Below, in pieces: positions 1-7,268 of a DNA stretch of 64,000 nucleotides (position 1 is its first letter; every line of letters begins with the position of its first letter). A model generated the notes under the pieces. That model did not search any database and was not told the DNA's origin. It was given only the letters and a program-made list of their open reading frames with translations. The stretch is from positions 1,612,001 through 1,676,000 of the forward strand of contig NZ_CP008849.1 of the NCBI RefSeq assembly GCF_000730385.1, read 5' to 3'. The position numbers and the translations under genes are program-made. This DNA comes from Alteromonas australica. GTDB lineage: Bacteria > Pseudomonadota > Gammaproteobacteria > Enterobacterales > Alteromonadaceae.

Positions 1-537
1 TGCAAAGGCCAGCGTTGTCAGGTCTTTAATTAATATACTGCGAAATAGATGGCTAGATAAAGTTCCTACAGTATTAGCTCGCCGTAACGTTAACCATTGA
101 TGCAGGGTACCTTGAACAAGAATCGCTGTAACAACAAGCATCAAGCCATTTGCGCCAAGTTGTGCAATACCTTCATAGGGTCGAAAAAGCATAGAAACTA
201 AGCCTAGCGTTAATGCGCATAGGGCAGTTATAAATACCCATTTTACAGTGCGGTTATGCCTGTCTTGCCATATTCTAAAAAGAATAAGCAAAATTAAGAT
301 TAAGGCGCCGAGTCGGGTCCATACCAAGTAGTGATTAAAGGGGCTAATCGCGATGCCGAATATAAAGTTAGCGTAAAATGCGAAAAAACTAGAGGCAAAT
401 TGGTTAGTCGATAGGCTCGCCGTTGCCTTTCCTATTTCTCTTTTTTTTCGTTCTATCACTAGCCATTGATGCGCAAGCCCATACCAAGTTAGTAAAAATG
501 CACAGGCACTTAGCGTTCCAAGAAGGTGATATAACAT
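1..537 (-). CDS. Partial multi-helix membrane protein of unknown function
   Basis: A leftward reading frame opens with ATG at 537-535 and runs off the left edge without a stop, giving 179 codons. The product is strongly hydrophobic. An N-terminal helix (about residues 4-22) is followed by a basic loop (RKKRE), then further hydrophobic stretches near residues 50-65, 75-90, 100-115 and 130-145. The spacing of short helices faintly recalls PQ-loop/SWEET-type proteins, but I see no diagnostic PQ motif, so no function is assigned. No strong Shine-Dalgarno precedes the ATG. It is separated from dps by about 200 bases that include the dps hairpin. Confidence 0.55.
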   Translation of the reverse strand, partial: MLYHLLGTLSACAFLLTWYGLAHQWLVIERKKREIGKATASLSTNQFASSFFAFYANFIFGIAISPFNHYLVWTRLGALILILLILFRIWQDRHNRTVKWVFITALCALTLGLVSMLFRPYEGIAQLGANGLMLVVTAILVQGTLHQWLTLRRANTVGTLSSHLFRSILIKDLTTLAFA

Positions 538-683
538 ACAGTGAGAATCATCTAACTAAAATGTAGAAAGGTGGGGGAATGATGACGGAAAATAAAGATA
601 ATTGCTATCTTAAGCGGTGAAGAATAGTGCGGTTTAGCACCGTTTGTCTCCGCTAAATATTCGTGATTGGAATACGTAATAGA

Positions 684-708
684 AAGCGGAAACCATAGGT
701 TTCCGCTT
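684..708 (-). terminator. Hairpin downstream of dps
   Basis: A perfect 11-bp stem (684-694 with 698-708) has a three-base loop. Read on the minus strand it follows the dps stop codon and is trailed by a modestly T-rich stretch. It is a plausible but not textbook intrinsic terminator. Confidence 0.55.
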
Positions 709-737
709 CCAAACGACGTTGCTTTTTCGTCTTTTGA

Positions 738-1247
738 TTATTGACTCAATTCGCCGCTGCCAGACTCAATGTGCGCGCGAACAAACCACTGAAATTGCTC
801 TAAATCAGCCAGTTGACCCGTCACCATATCTTCAGAAACGGGGTCAATGTCGCCAAGACGCTCAATGGCAGTTCTATGATCACCATTAACGCCCTCATAA
901 ACTTTATCCAGCGCTTTTAAGTGATCGAGTACTAATCCCTTGCCTAGACTGTAATCTTCCCAACTTCGACCTTCTACGATAGCCTTAGGTGTGCCCTTAG
1001 GCACCCCGCCTAGGGTGGCTATGCGCTCTGCAATGGTATCTGTCATTCCTCTAACAGCGTCTACTTGAGGGTCTAGCATTTCGTGGACGCCGATAAAATT
1101 AGGGCCCACTACATTCCAGTGAATGTGTTTTAAGGTAAGTTGAAGATCAAGCAGCGCCACTAGGCGCTTCTCAAGAACCTCGATAGTTTTTGATGCGGTT
1201 TCGTTGTCCATACCTGGGGCAGTAAATTTAATTTCACTGTTACTCAT
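738..1247 (-). CDS. dps: Dps-family DNA-binding ferritin-like protein
   Basis: Mini-ferritin of 169 residues expected to form dodecamers that oxidise and store iron with H2O2 and protect DNA in starvation or oxidative stress. The family ferroxidase ligands are visible as H43 (HWN), H55, D59, D70 and E74, aligning with E. coli H51, H63, D67, D78 and E82. The start is set at ATG 1247 because AGGAG lies seven bases upstream and the protein then begins like other Dps proteins. A longer frame to 1280 has no such site. The N-terminal tail is acidic or neutral rather than lysine-rich, so non-specific DNA binding may be weak (inference). Monocistronic, with a hairpin after the stop. Confidence 0.93.
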   Translation of the reverse strand: MSNSEIKFTAPGMDNETASKTIEVLEKRLVALLDLQLTLKHIHWNVVGPNFIGVHEMLDPQVDAVRGMTDTIAERIATLGGVPKGTPKAIVEGRSWEDYSLGKGLVLDHLKALDKVYEGVNGDHRTAIERLGDIDPVSEDMVTGQLADLEQFQWFVRAHIESGSGELSQ

Positions 1248-1601
1248 AACATCTCCTATATATCGATTATTGTTCCACACAAAACCGCTATTTCGTCCAG
1301 CGTCGCGATCTATTATTTCGCGAGCAGGCCTGTGCTAATGAAAGCGACCTTGCCGACGACAGACGCAGGTAACGTTCACAATTTTGTGTGTAAGAATCTT
1401 ACTTAGCAGGGTGCAACCCATATGCCGACTAACTTAAAAAAAGGGTAAGTTACCGATATGAAAGGGAAATTGGTGATGTATAAAAAAATCTTTAGATTTC
1501 AATGTGATAGATTTTGAGAAAAAGGTACGGAGTTTTGTAATGGGGCGTGTAATAAATGCAGAGTCACCCGTCTGGAACTTAGGCGGGAGACTCAGTGTGC
1601 T
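1248..1601. other. Intergenic region between dps and nadK
   Basis: About 350 bases without a convincing gene. It must contain the leftward dps promoter, but I could not pick a clear -10/-35 pair or OxyR site. Near its right end, 1561-1593 forms a stem-loop (GAGTC-A-CCCG against CGGG-A-GACTC) that may end nadK transcription. Its T-tract on the minus strand is weak. Confidence 0.4.
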
Positions 1602-2477
1602 TTAATAAAGTTTACTTCCCCATCCCAGTTTTTTACGTAGAACGTTGAAATAGCTGTAACCCTTTGGATGGACTAAGTGCAATTTGTCTGCGCCCTTATT
1701 AATGCGAATTTCGTCGCCGGGGAGAACGGGCAGTACAATATGGCTGTCGCAACTTACCTGAAGGGAGTCACTATTCACTTTCGACACTTTCATTGAAACT
1801 TGGCTATCAGCGTCTACCACAATGGGGCGACTGCTAAGCGTATGCGGAAACATAGGAACTAAGGTTAGCGCGTCGAGCTTTGGCATAATGATAGGGCCGC
1901 CAGCCGACAATGAATAGGCGGTTGAACCCGTGGGCGTGGCAACAATGAGGCCGTCGCTTCGTTGACTAAACACAAATTGATCATCAATGTAAATTTCAAA
2001 TTCCATCATGTGCGCAACTTTGCCATGATGCAGCACCACTTCATTCACTGCCGCGTTATTACTTTTCAGCTTTTCATGGCGATAAACGCCGACTTCTAAA
2101 AGAAACCGTTCTTCAACCACGCATTGTCCGGCAAAGATTAAGTCGAGTTGCTGACTTATTTCATCTGGATGTATATCGGTCAAAAAGCCAAGATTGCCAC
2201 GATTTACACCTACAACATGTATGTCGAAGCGGGCTAATACGCGGGCAGCACCTAGCATGCTGCCATCGCCGCCCACCACCACGGCTAAGTCGGCCTCTTT
2301 GCCAATCGTGACGAGGTTACAGCTTTGTAGGTTATCTGTGTCTAGCTCTTTAGCTATACTTTCTTCCACCAGCAATTTACAGCCTTTTTCAAGTAGATAA
2401 TCGGCGAGTATATTTAGGCTATCGTGGGTAGCCGCGTGTTGAGGTTTTCCAATTAGAGCAACGGTTTGATAGGGCAT
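1602..2477 (-). CDS. nadK: NAD kinase
   Basis: Cytosolic enzyme phosphorylating NAD to NADP. The 291-residue length matches gammaproteobacterial NadK (292 in E. coli). The diagnostic GGDGSML motif is at residues 69-75, followed by the conserved NE motif near residue 145 and the glycine-rich region containing [14 protein letters not shown]. Start is ATG 2477, with AAGGA at 2494-2490 about 12 bases upstream. That ribosome site lies inside one arm of a 12-bp inverted repeat (2481-2521). In E. coli nadK is divergent from and adjacent to grpE. Here grpE lies about 12.7 kb to the right, with catabolic and regulatory genes in between. Confidence 0.96.
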   Translation of the reverse strand: MPYQTVALIGKPQHAATHDSLNILADYLLEKGCKLLVEESIAKELDTDNLQSCNLVTIGKEADLAVVVGGDGSMLGAARVLARFDIHVVGVNRGNLGFLTDIHPDEISQQLDLIFAGQCVVEERFLLEVGVYRHEKLKSNNAAVNEVVLHHGKVAHMMEFEIYIDDQFVFSQRSDGLIVATPTGSTAYSLSAGGPIIMPKLDALTLVPMFPHTLSSRPIVVDADSQVSMKVSKVNSDSLQVSCDSHIVLPVLPGDEIRINKGADKLHLVHPKGYSYFNVLRKKLGWGSKLY

Positions 2478-2480
2478 ACA

Positions 2481-2521
2481 GTGCTAATGTCCTTCATTTC
2501 CAATGGATTGGACATTAGCAC
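2481..2521 (-). promoter_or_regulatory. 12-bp inverted repeat covering the nadK ribosome-binding site
   Basis: GTGCTAATGTCC (2481-2492) is the perfect reverse complement of 2510-2521, with a 17-base loop. On the nadK transcript the 3' arm contains the GGA of the AAGGA Shine-Dalgarno and ends three bases before the ATG. It could occlude nadK translation, end the upstream bdh transcript, or be a protein-binding palindrome. No T-run follows, so a simple terminator is less likely. Confidence 0.6.
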
Positions 2522-2544
2522 AGGTGTTTAACAAAAGAAACGCA

Positions 2545-3336
2545 TTACCGCGCCGTCCAGCCCCCATCCAGTGCTATTGCTTGCGCAGTAATATTACGCG
2601 CACTGTCTGACATTAAAAATAAAGCGGTATCAGCCAATTCATCAATTTCAACAAATTGTTTTTTGGGCATAGGTTCTAACATGATTTTATTAATCACGTC
2701 GTCTTCTGTTAGGTTATTTTCTTTTGCCTGCGCCGCGATTTGTTGCTCCACCAATGGGGTTTTTACGTAGGCAGGGCAGAGGGTGTTAATGGTGATGTTG
2801 CTGTTTCCGGTTTCGAGCGCGAGGGTTTTCGCGAAGCCGAGCAGCCCGTGTTTGGCCGACACATAGGCAGACTTATAGGGTGACGCCACAAGAGAGTGAA
2901 TAGAGCCAATATTGATTATGCGGCCAAAGTTGTTTTCACGCATGGCGGGTAAAAATGTTTGAGTCAATAAGGCGGGGCCCACCAGCATAATATTGATAAG
3001 TTGCTGCCATTTATGGGCTGGAAAGTCTTCTAATTTAGCAACGTGTTGAATGCCTGCATTGTTAATAAGCACATCGACATGCAGCTCGCCTAATTTATCG
3101 GGTAAGGCGGAAACGCGTTGGGCGTCGCATACATCTACCGCAACGGCACGTATGTTGGCGCTACAGTCAACACCTTGTTGCTCACACTCGTTAATTAGCC
3201 GCGATACCGCCTCTTGTGCTGCGTGCTCGTTAATATCGGCGATAACAACATAATGGCCGTTCAACACCATGGACTTCGCGATGCCATAGCCAATACCGCT
3301 AGCGCCACCGGTGACGAAAACTGTGCGTTTATTCAT
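2545..3336 (-). CDS. D-3-hydroxybutyrate dehydrogenase (SDR family)
   Basis: Cytosolic NAD-dependent short-chain dehydrogenase converting D-3-hydroxybutyrate to acetoacetate, 263 residues. The dinucleotide-binding motif TGGASGIG spans 9-16, NNAG is at 92-95, and the catalytic residues are S145, Y158 and K162. The substrate-specific residues of this subfamily are also visible: Q97 in GIQHVA, H147 and K155, matching Q94, H144 and K152 of the Pseudomonas fragi enzyme. It is the last gene of a leftward four-gene operon and overlaps the depolymerase gene by eight bases, which points to translational coupling. It would oxidise the monomer released by the upstream hydrolases. Acetoacetate activation genes are not in this window. 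Confidence 0.93.
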   Translation of the reverse strand: MNKRTVFVTGGASGIGYGIAKSMVLNGHYVVIADINEHAAQEAVSRLINECEQQGVDCSANIRAVAVDVCDAQRVSALPDKLGELHVDVLINNAGIQHVAKLEDFPAHKWQQLINIMLVGPALLTQTFLPAMRENNFGRIINIGSIHSLVASPYKSAYVSAKHGLLGFAKTLALETGNSNITINTLCPAYVKTPLVEQQIAAQAKENNLTEDDVINKIMLEPMPKKQFVEIDELADTALFLMSDSARNITAQAIALDGGWTAR

Positions 3337-4399
3337 TTGGGGTCTCCTTCATTTGGGCGCCTTCTGCCTCAAAATGACGTGCGCTTCCCCCTTCGTGATT
3401 TAGCGACTTCAGCATCTGGGTTACCGCTTTAATTTGTTCGCCATCACGGTTAGCGTAATCTGATGAGGTGTAGCCCCACCAGTCCCAACATCCTTGGGGG
3501 TTTAGCGGCATAAATAACGACTTTTTCGTCTGCGGGTACAATACAACAATGTTATTATCATCCGCCCAAGTATTGATTCCCGTTTGAGTCACATAGGCAT
3601 TGCCCACCGCATCGGCGTATTGGTTGCAGCCATGAAAACTAATATGTGCTCGACAAGGCTCCCCACTAGCACAATTTTCCGGCACATAAACGAAAGCCTC
3701 TTTGGCTAATGTGCTGGCGTGTCCTCCAGAAGACGCGTGTTGATCAATGGTGTAAAGTGCGCCCGAAAGCTGATCGTCTGGCGAATTGAGATCGCCCACC
3801 AAATGAGAAAGCATCGCGCCCGCAGCGTCATAATTGCACTTTCCAATATAAGGTGCCTTTGATGTTTGGCAATCGCCTCCGTTTTTTTGCGTAGGGAATA
3901 GGTGCGCGGTAGGCTTATCATTCACGTATTTTATGTTGTTTTCGTCTACCCACGCTTGGTATTGTTCGTAGAGGCGATCACTCACTTTGCGAATAACGCG
4001 AGTGTCTTTGGTTCCATGGTAGAGCCAAACTTTCGCGGCATGAAGGTTTTCTAGTGGCGCAATTTTTCCCTGTTCTTCGTACGTTTTAGCGTGTTTATTT
4101 AGCGCAACGATATCAATGGGCGACGCTAGTTTGTCAACACACTTCGCCAGCGCTTGGGTAATATCACCTTGAGCACAATAATAGGGGCCTGCTGCCAGTA
4201 CGCCCACGCCAGTCACCCAATCACTGTGGGCCAGGTGAAACTGTGTCGCCATATACCCGCCAGAAGAAAGTCCTGACACAGTGACGTTTGTCATATCAAG
4301 AGAAAGTGGAGGCGGCACCGTGTTGTCTTGTGCCACACTTGAAGGTGTCATCGTCCACAATGCAATAAGAGAAGTTAAAAGTGGTGCGTTTACTTTCAT
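3329..4399 (-). CDS. Secreted PHB depolymerase, circularly permuted (type 2) catalytic domain
   Basis: Exported esterase expected to hydrolyse poly(3-hydroxybutyrate) or its oligomers. The 356-residue product has a signal peptide (cleavage near SVA-QD, residue 23). The lipase box GLSSG gives nucleophile S45, D132 lies in HGTKD, and H166 is the likely catalytic histidine (AHLFPT). The oxyanion histidine H256 in SFHGCNQ comes after the triad, which is the hallmark of type 2 depolymerase domains such as that of Penicillium funiculosum. The CNYDAAG motif around 188-194 is also typical. There is no linker or C-terminal substrate-binding domain, so crystalline granules may be poor substrates (inference). 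Cotranscribed with the MetX-like hydrolase (14 bases away) and the dehydrogenase (overlap). Confidence 0.88.
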   Translation of the reverse strand: MKVNAPLLTSLIALWTMTPSSVAQDNTVPPPLSLDMTNVTVSGLSSGGYMATQFHLAHSDWVTGVGVLAAGPYYCAQGDITQALAKCVDKLASPIDIVALNKHAKTYEEQGKIAPLENLHAAKVWLYHGTKDTRVIRKVSDRLYEQYQAWVDENNIKYVNDKPTAHLFPTQKNGGDCQTSKAPYIGKCNYDAAGAMLSHLVGDLNSPDDQLSGALYTIDQHASSGGHASTLAKEAFVYVPENCASGEPCRAHISFHGCNQYADAVGNAYVTQTGINTWADDNNIVVLYPQTKKSLFMPLNPQGCWDWWGYTSSDYANRDGEQIKAVTQMLKSLNHEGGSARHFEAEGAQMKETPNE

Positions 4400-4413
4400 G
4401 ACTATTCCTTTCT

Positions 4414-5685
4414 TTATTCGCTTTCTAAGAAAGCACGTATGCGTTCGGCTTGAGCATGAATACCGGTCACGCCCTCTAAATGGCCTAAATCCCCGTGTAA
4501 CTCATCAATAAACGTATCTTTATTCATGTCTTTTAACGCGCTGTATGCGGATGTTGATAAATAGGGCATCAATAAAAGATCTGATGAAGACGGAATGAAG
4601 AGGGTTTTTGCCGTGATTTGTTCCATACCTGAAGTCAGGGTCTCCCGATGGCCCGCCACAAACAATTGGCAGGCTCTTACTAAATACAAAAGGTGATTGG
4701 CATCCATCTTTGCACTACGAGCGCGCGCGCGGGATGCCAGCCAAGAAACAATAGAGTGCGATTGGTTAATGTTTTCAAGAGGCGCTCTTTCGGTATTGTG
4801 AAACCCGAGTTGAGCACCTTGAGCATTGAAAAATTCAGGGGTTAAGGCATTTTGTGTAATCAGCATAAGCGACGCGGTTAAACCATCAGTGGGGCCGTTA
4901 TCCCTCGTGTAATCCCCCTTGTTCCACTTGCTATCCAGTTTTATGGGAGTAGCCCAGTGAGCGAGATTTGCGGTTGTCCAAGCGTCGCTTTCTCCAGCGC
5001 CAATGACAGAAATCATTCGTGGTACCCAATCGGGGTAAGCGCTAGCCCAATCAATGGCCTGCATCGACCCCATCGATGGGCCAATAACAGCGTGAAGCTT
5101 TTTAATACCTAAACTTTCTAGCAATGCCTTTTGAACATTAACAAAATCGCGAATAGTCACGACGGGAAAGCTCAATCCATAGACTTTGCCCGTGCGAGGG
5201 TTTATCGATGCTGGCCCCGTGGTTATTACATTGTCATCGTAGGCGTTTAAGTTAACGAGTGAATCAACACTGACAACAAAATACTTTTTGGTATCAATGG
5301 CCTTATGAGGACCAATGATGCTGTCCCAATAACCGGCAGAGGCATCGCTTGGCGTGTATTTTCCCGCAGCATGTGATGACCCTGAAAAGTAATGGGTTAT
5401 TAATATAACATTATCTTTGTTCTCATTAAGGTTGCCATACGCCTCCCATCCAACGTTTATTTCGTCAATAACCTTGCCACCGAAGGTGGAGAAGTTAGCC
5501 ATAGTGAACACGTGCTTTTTAACGAGAAGTGGGGCGGTGTTTTGGGTGTTACCTAACTGCTTAGCGAAAAGGCTGGGTGGCATTGCTATTAGCATAAAAA
5601 GGCAAACGCATTGGGTGAAAAACGACCAAGCTAACCTCTTGTTATGGGGGCTCGGTGTGCAATCTGTGCGTTGTTTAATCGACAT
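4414..5685 (-). CDS. Secreted MetX-like alpha/beta hydrolase, possible 3-hydroxybutyrate oligomer hydrolase
   Basis: 423 residues with an N-terminal hydrophobic segment (about 18-41, ending SLFA-KQ) that looks like a long signal peptide, so the enzyme probably acts in the periplasm or outside. The rest resembles the homoserine O-acetyltransferase (MetX) branch of alpha/beta hydrolases. The nucleophile elbow is G-P-S204-M-G, a late aspartate lies in PSSSDLLLMP and a late histidine in DLGHLEG. True MetX enzymes are cytosolic methionine-synthesis enzymes. Export and location between a PHB depolymerase and a permease argue for a hydrolase role, for example cleaving oligomers. Start ATG 5685 has a strong AAGGAGG. 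It lies 12 bases downstream of the permease gene. Family call is firm, substrate is inference. Confidence 0.8.
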   Translation of the reverse strand: MSIKQRTDCTPSPHNKRLAWSFFTQCVCLFMLIAMPPSLFAKQLGNTQNTAPLLVKKHVFTMANFSTFGGKVIDEINVGWEAYGNLNENKDNVILITHYFSGSSHAAGKYTPSDASAGYWDSIIGPHKAIDTKKYFVVSVDSLVNLNAYDDNVITTGPASINPRTGKVYGLSFPVVTIRDFVNVQKALLESLGIKKLHAVIGPSMGSMQAIDWASAYPDWVPRMISVIGAGESDAWTTANLAHWATPIKLDSKWNKGDYTRDNGPTDGLTASLMLITQNALTPEFFNAQGAQLGFHNTERAPLENINQSHSIVSWLASRARARSAKMDANHLLYLVRACQLFVAGHRETLTSGMEQITAKTLFIPSSSDLLLMPYLSTSAYSALKDMNKDTFIDELHGDLGHLEGVTGIHAQAERIRAFLESE

Positions 5686-5697
5686 AGCTATACCTCC

Positions 5698-6993
5698 TTA
5701 AAGTATGCTGAATAATACAATGGCCATACCCAGCCCAATGAGCGGCACCACCACGGTCAGTGCCCCTACCGCCCAGTAGGCGGCTTGATGGGTTTCATGA
5801 CAAATGGCGCGAATGGTGGTTACCACATAGCCATTGTGGGGAAGAGAATCCAGTGCGCCCGATGATATTGAGACAATGCGATGCAGTTGTTCAGGCTCTA
5901 CGCCCTGGTCGAGATAATGAGGGGCAACCAAGGGCAGTGCGATGGCTTGTCCGCCCGATGCACTGCCTGTTAACCCGGCAATAACGCTAACGGCAATGGC
6001 GGCGCCAATAAGCTCGTTGCCAGGAATTTGTGTCATAAGAGATACGGTTTGTTGGAAGGCATCTGTATTTTTAGCGATGGCGCCAAACCCCACCACTGCC
6101 GCCGTGTTACCGATGGCGATTAGCGCGCCAGTGGTTCCCGTATTAACAGCCATCGATAGGCTATGAAAGTGGGAATAGTTTATGGCCAATAAACACAGTA
6201 CACCGCCGCCCAAGGCCAATATTAACGCTAATTGTGCCAATGATTCATGAAATAAGAAAGATATCACCAGCACCACCACAAGCGGTATTATACCCGTGAG
6301 CGGATGAGGCAGAGCGCGCGCTGTCAGCTCGGGGTCGGTGTCACGTGCGGTAAACTGTTCACCATTGTCGACCGCTTTGCGAATCATTTTGGCTAGCCAC
6401 CAATATCCGAAACATGCCATAAATACTGCGACAACAAGGCTGACCTCCCACGCCGCAAAAGGCGAGGTACCTAAGTATTTGATGGGGATCCAATTTTGGA
6501 TTTCGGGCGACCCGGCCGATGTCATGGTAAAGGTAACAGAGCCAAAAGCCATTGCGGCGGGTATAAAGCGCCGAGGTAAATTGGCGTCTTTAAATAAGCT
6601 TACCGCCATAGGGTATACCGAAAACGCGACCACGAATACACTCACGCCACCATAGGTTAAAATGGCGCATGCCAATACCACTGCCAGCACGGCACGCTGA
6701 AACCCAATTTTTGAAATTATCCACCGTGAAACCGATTCAGCTGCCCCCGTGTCTTCCATAAACTTGCCGAAAAGCGCACCGAGCAAGAACATAAAAAACC
6801 AAGATGCAATAAAGCCTGAGAATCCGTTCATATAAGTTTCGACAAAGTTAACCTCACCGCTAAACACCGAAATATTATTGGTGATGGCAACCACTAGCGC
6901 ACAAAGTGGCGCAGCAATGAATAAATTCATCCCGCGAATGGTTAATACAATAAGCAACAGCAGCCCGCCTACCAGGCCAATCATACTTAACAT
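5698..6993 (-). CDS. GntP-family permease, probably for 3-hydroxybutyrate
   Basis: Inner-membrane proton symporter of the GntP/gluconate permease family, 431 residues with about a dozen hydrophobic segments. A conserved SAGSPEIQNW region lies near residue 165, TGSASGGQAIALPL near 345, and SSGALDSLPHNG near 380. The last motif is typical of the branch annotated as D-beta-hydroxybutyrate or organic-acid permeases. It is the first gene of a leftward operon with the MetX-like hydrolase, depolymerase and 3-hydroxybutyrate dehydrogenase, so uptake of hydroxybutyrate is the natural reading. Substrate assignment rests on context. The divergent TonB receptor starts 275 bases away across a shared promoter region. 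Confidence 0.85.
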   Translation of the reverse strand: MLSMIGLVGGLLLLIVLTIRGMNLFIAAPLCALVVAITNNISVFSGEVNFVETYMNGFSGFIASWFFMFLLGALFGKFMEDTGAAESVSRWIISKIGFQRAVLAVVLACAILTYGGVSVFVVAFSVYPMAVSLFKDANLPRRFIPAAMAFGSVTFTMTSAGSPEIQNWIPIKYLGTSPFAAWEVSLVVAVFMACFGYWWLAKMIRKAVDNGEQFTARDTDPELTARALPHPLTGIIPLVVVLVISFLFHESLAQLALILALGGGVLCLLAINYSHFHSLSMAVNTGTTGALIAIGNTAAVVGFGAIAKNTDAFQQTVSLMTQIPGNELIGAAIAVSVIAGLTGSASGGQAIALPLVAPHYLDQGVEPEQLHRIVSISSGALDSLPHNGYVVTTIRAICHETHQAAYWAVGALTVVVPLIGLGMAIVLFSIL

Positions 6994-7160
6994 AATTATT
7001 TTCCTTTAAGAATCTGTGACCGCAGATAATCCGGAACAGTTAAGTTGATGGGGTTGTATGTAAATGCTTAGCAAGCCAATGACTTTTCTAAACGAATGAA
7101 AATTAAACATATGTATTTAACTTAAGCACTGAGTGTGGCGTGACTTTATATAAATTCCCA

Positions 7161-7192
7161 TAGTACGATGGTACTACATACTGTTAACAAAT
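7161..7192. promoter_or_regulatory. Candidate regulator site between the divergent permease and TonB receptor genes
   Basis: Within the divergent intergenic region, TAGTAC-GATG-GTACTA (7161-7176) is an inverted repeat. It is followed by TTAACAAAT at 7184-7192. ATGGTA and TTAACAAAT recur in the same order upstream of the response regulator gene (9694-9716). I infer a shared site for a regulator, possibly the CrbR-like protein. Confidence 0.45.
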
Positions 7193-7268
7193 ATTTAACT
7201 AAAGTGGTTTTGACCGTAGGCAGAACATCCGGCAGTGAAAACAACGTAAAACAAAAAAGGACTCACTC

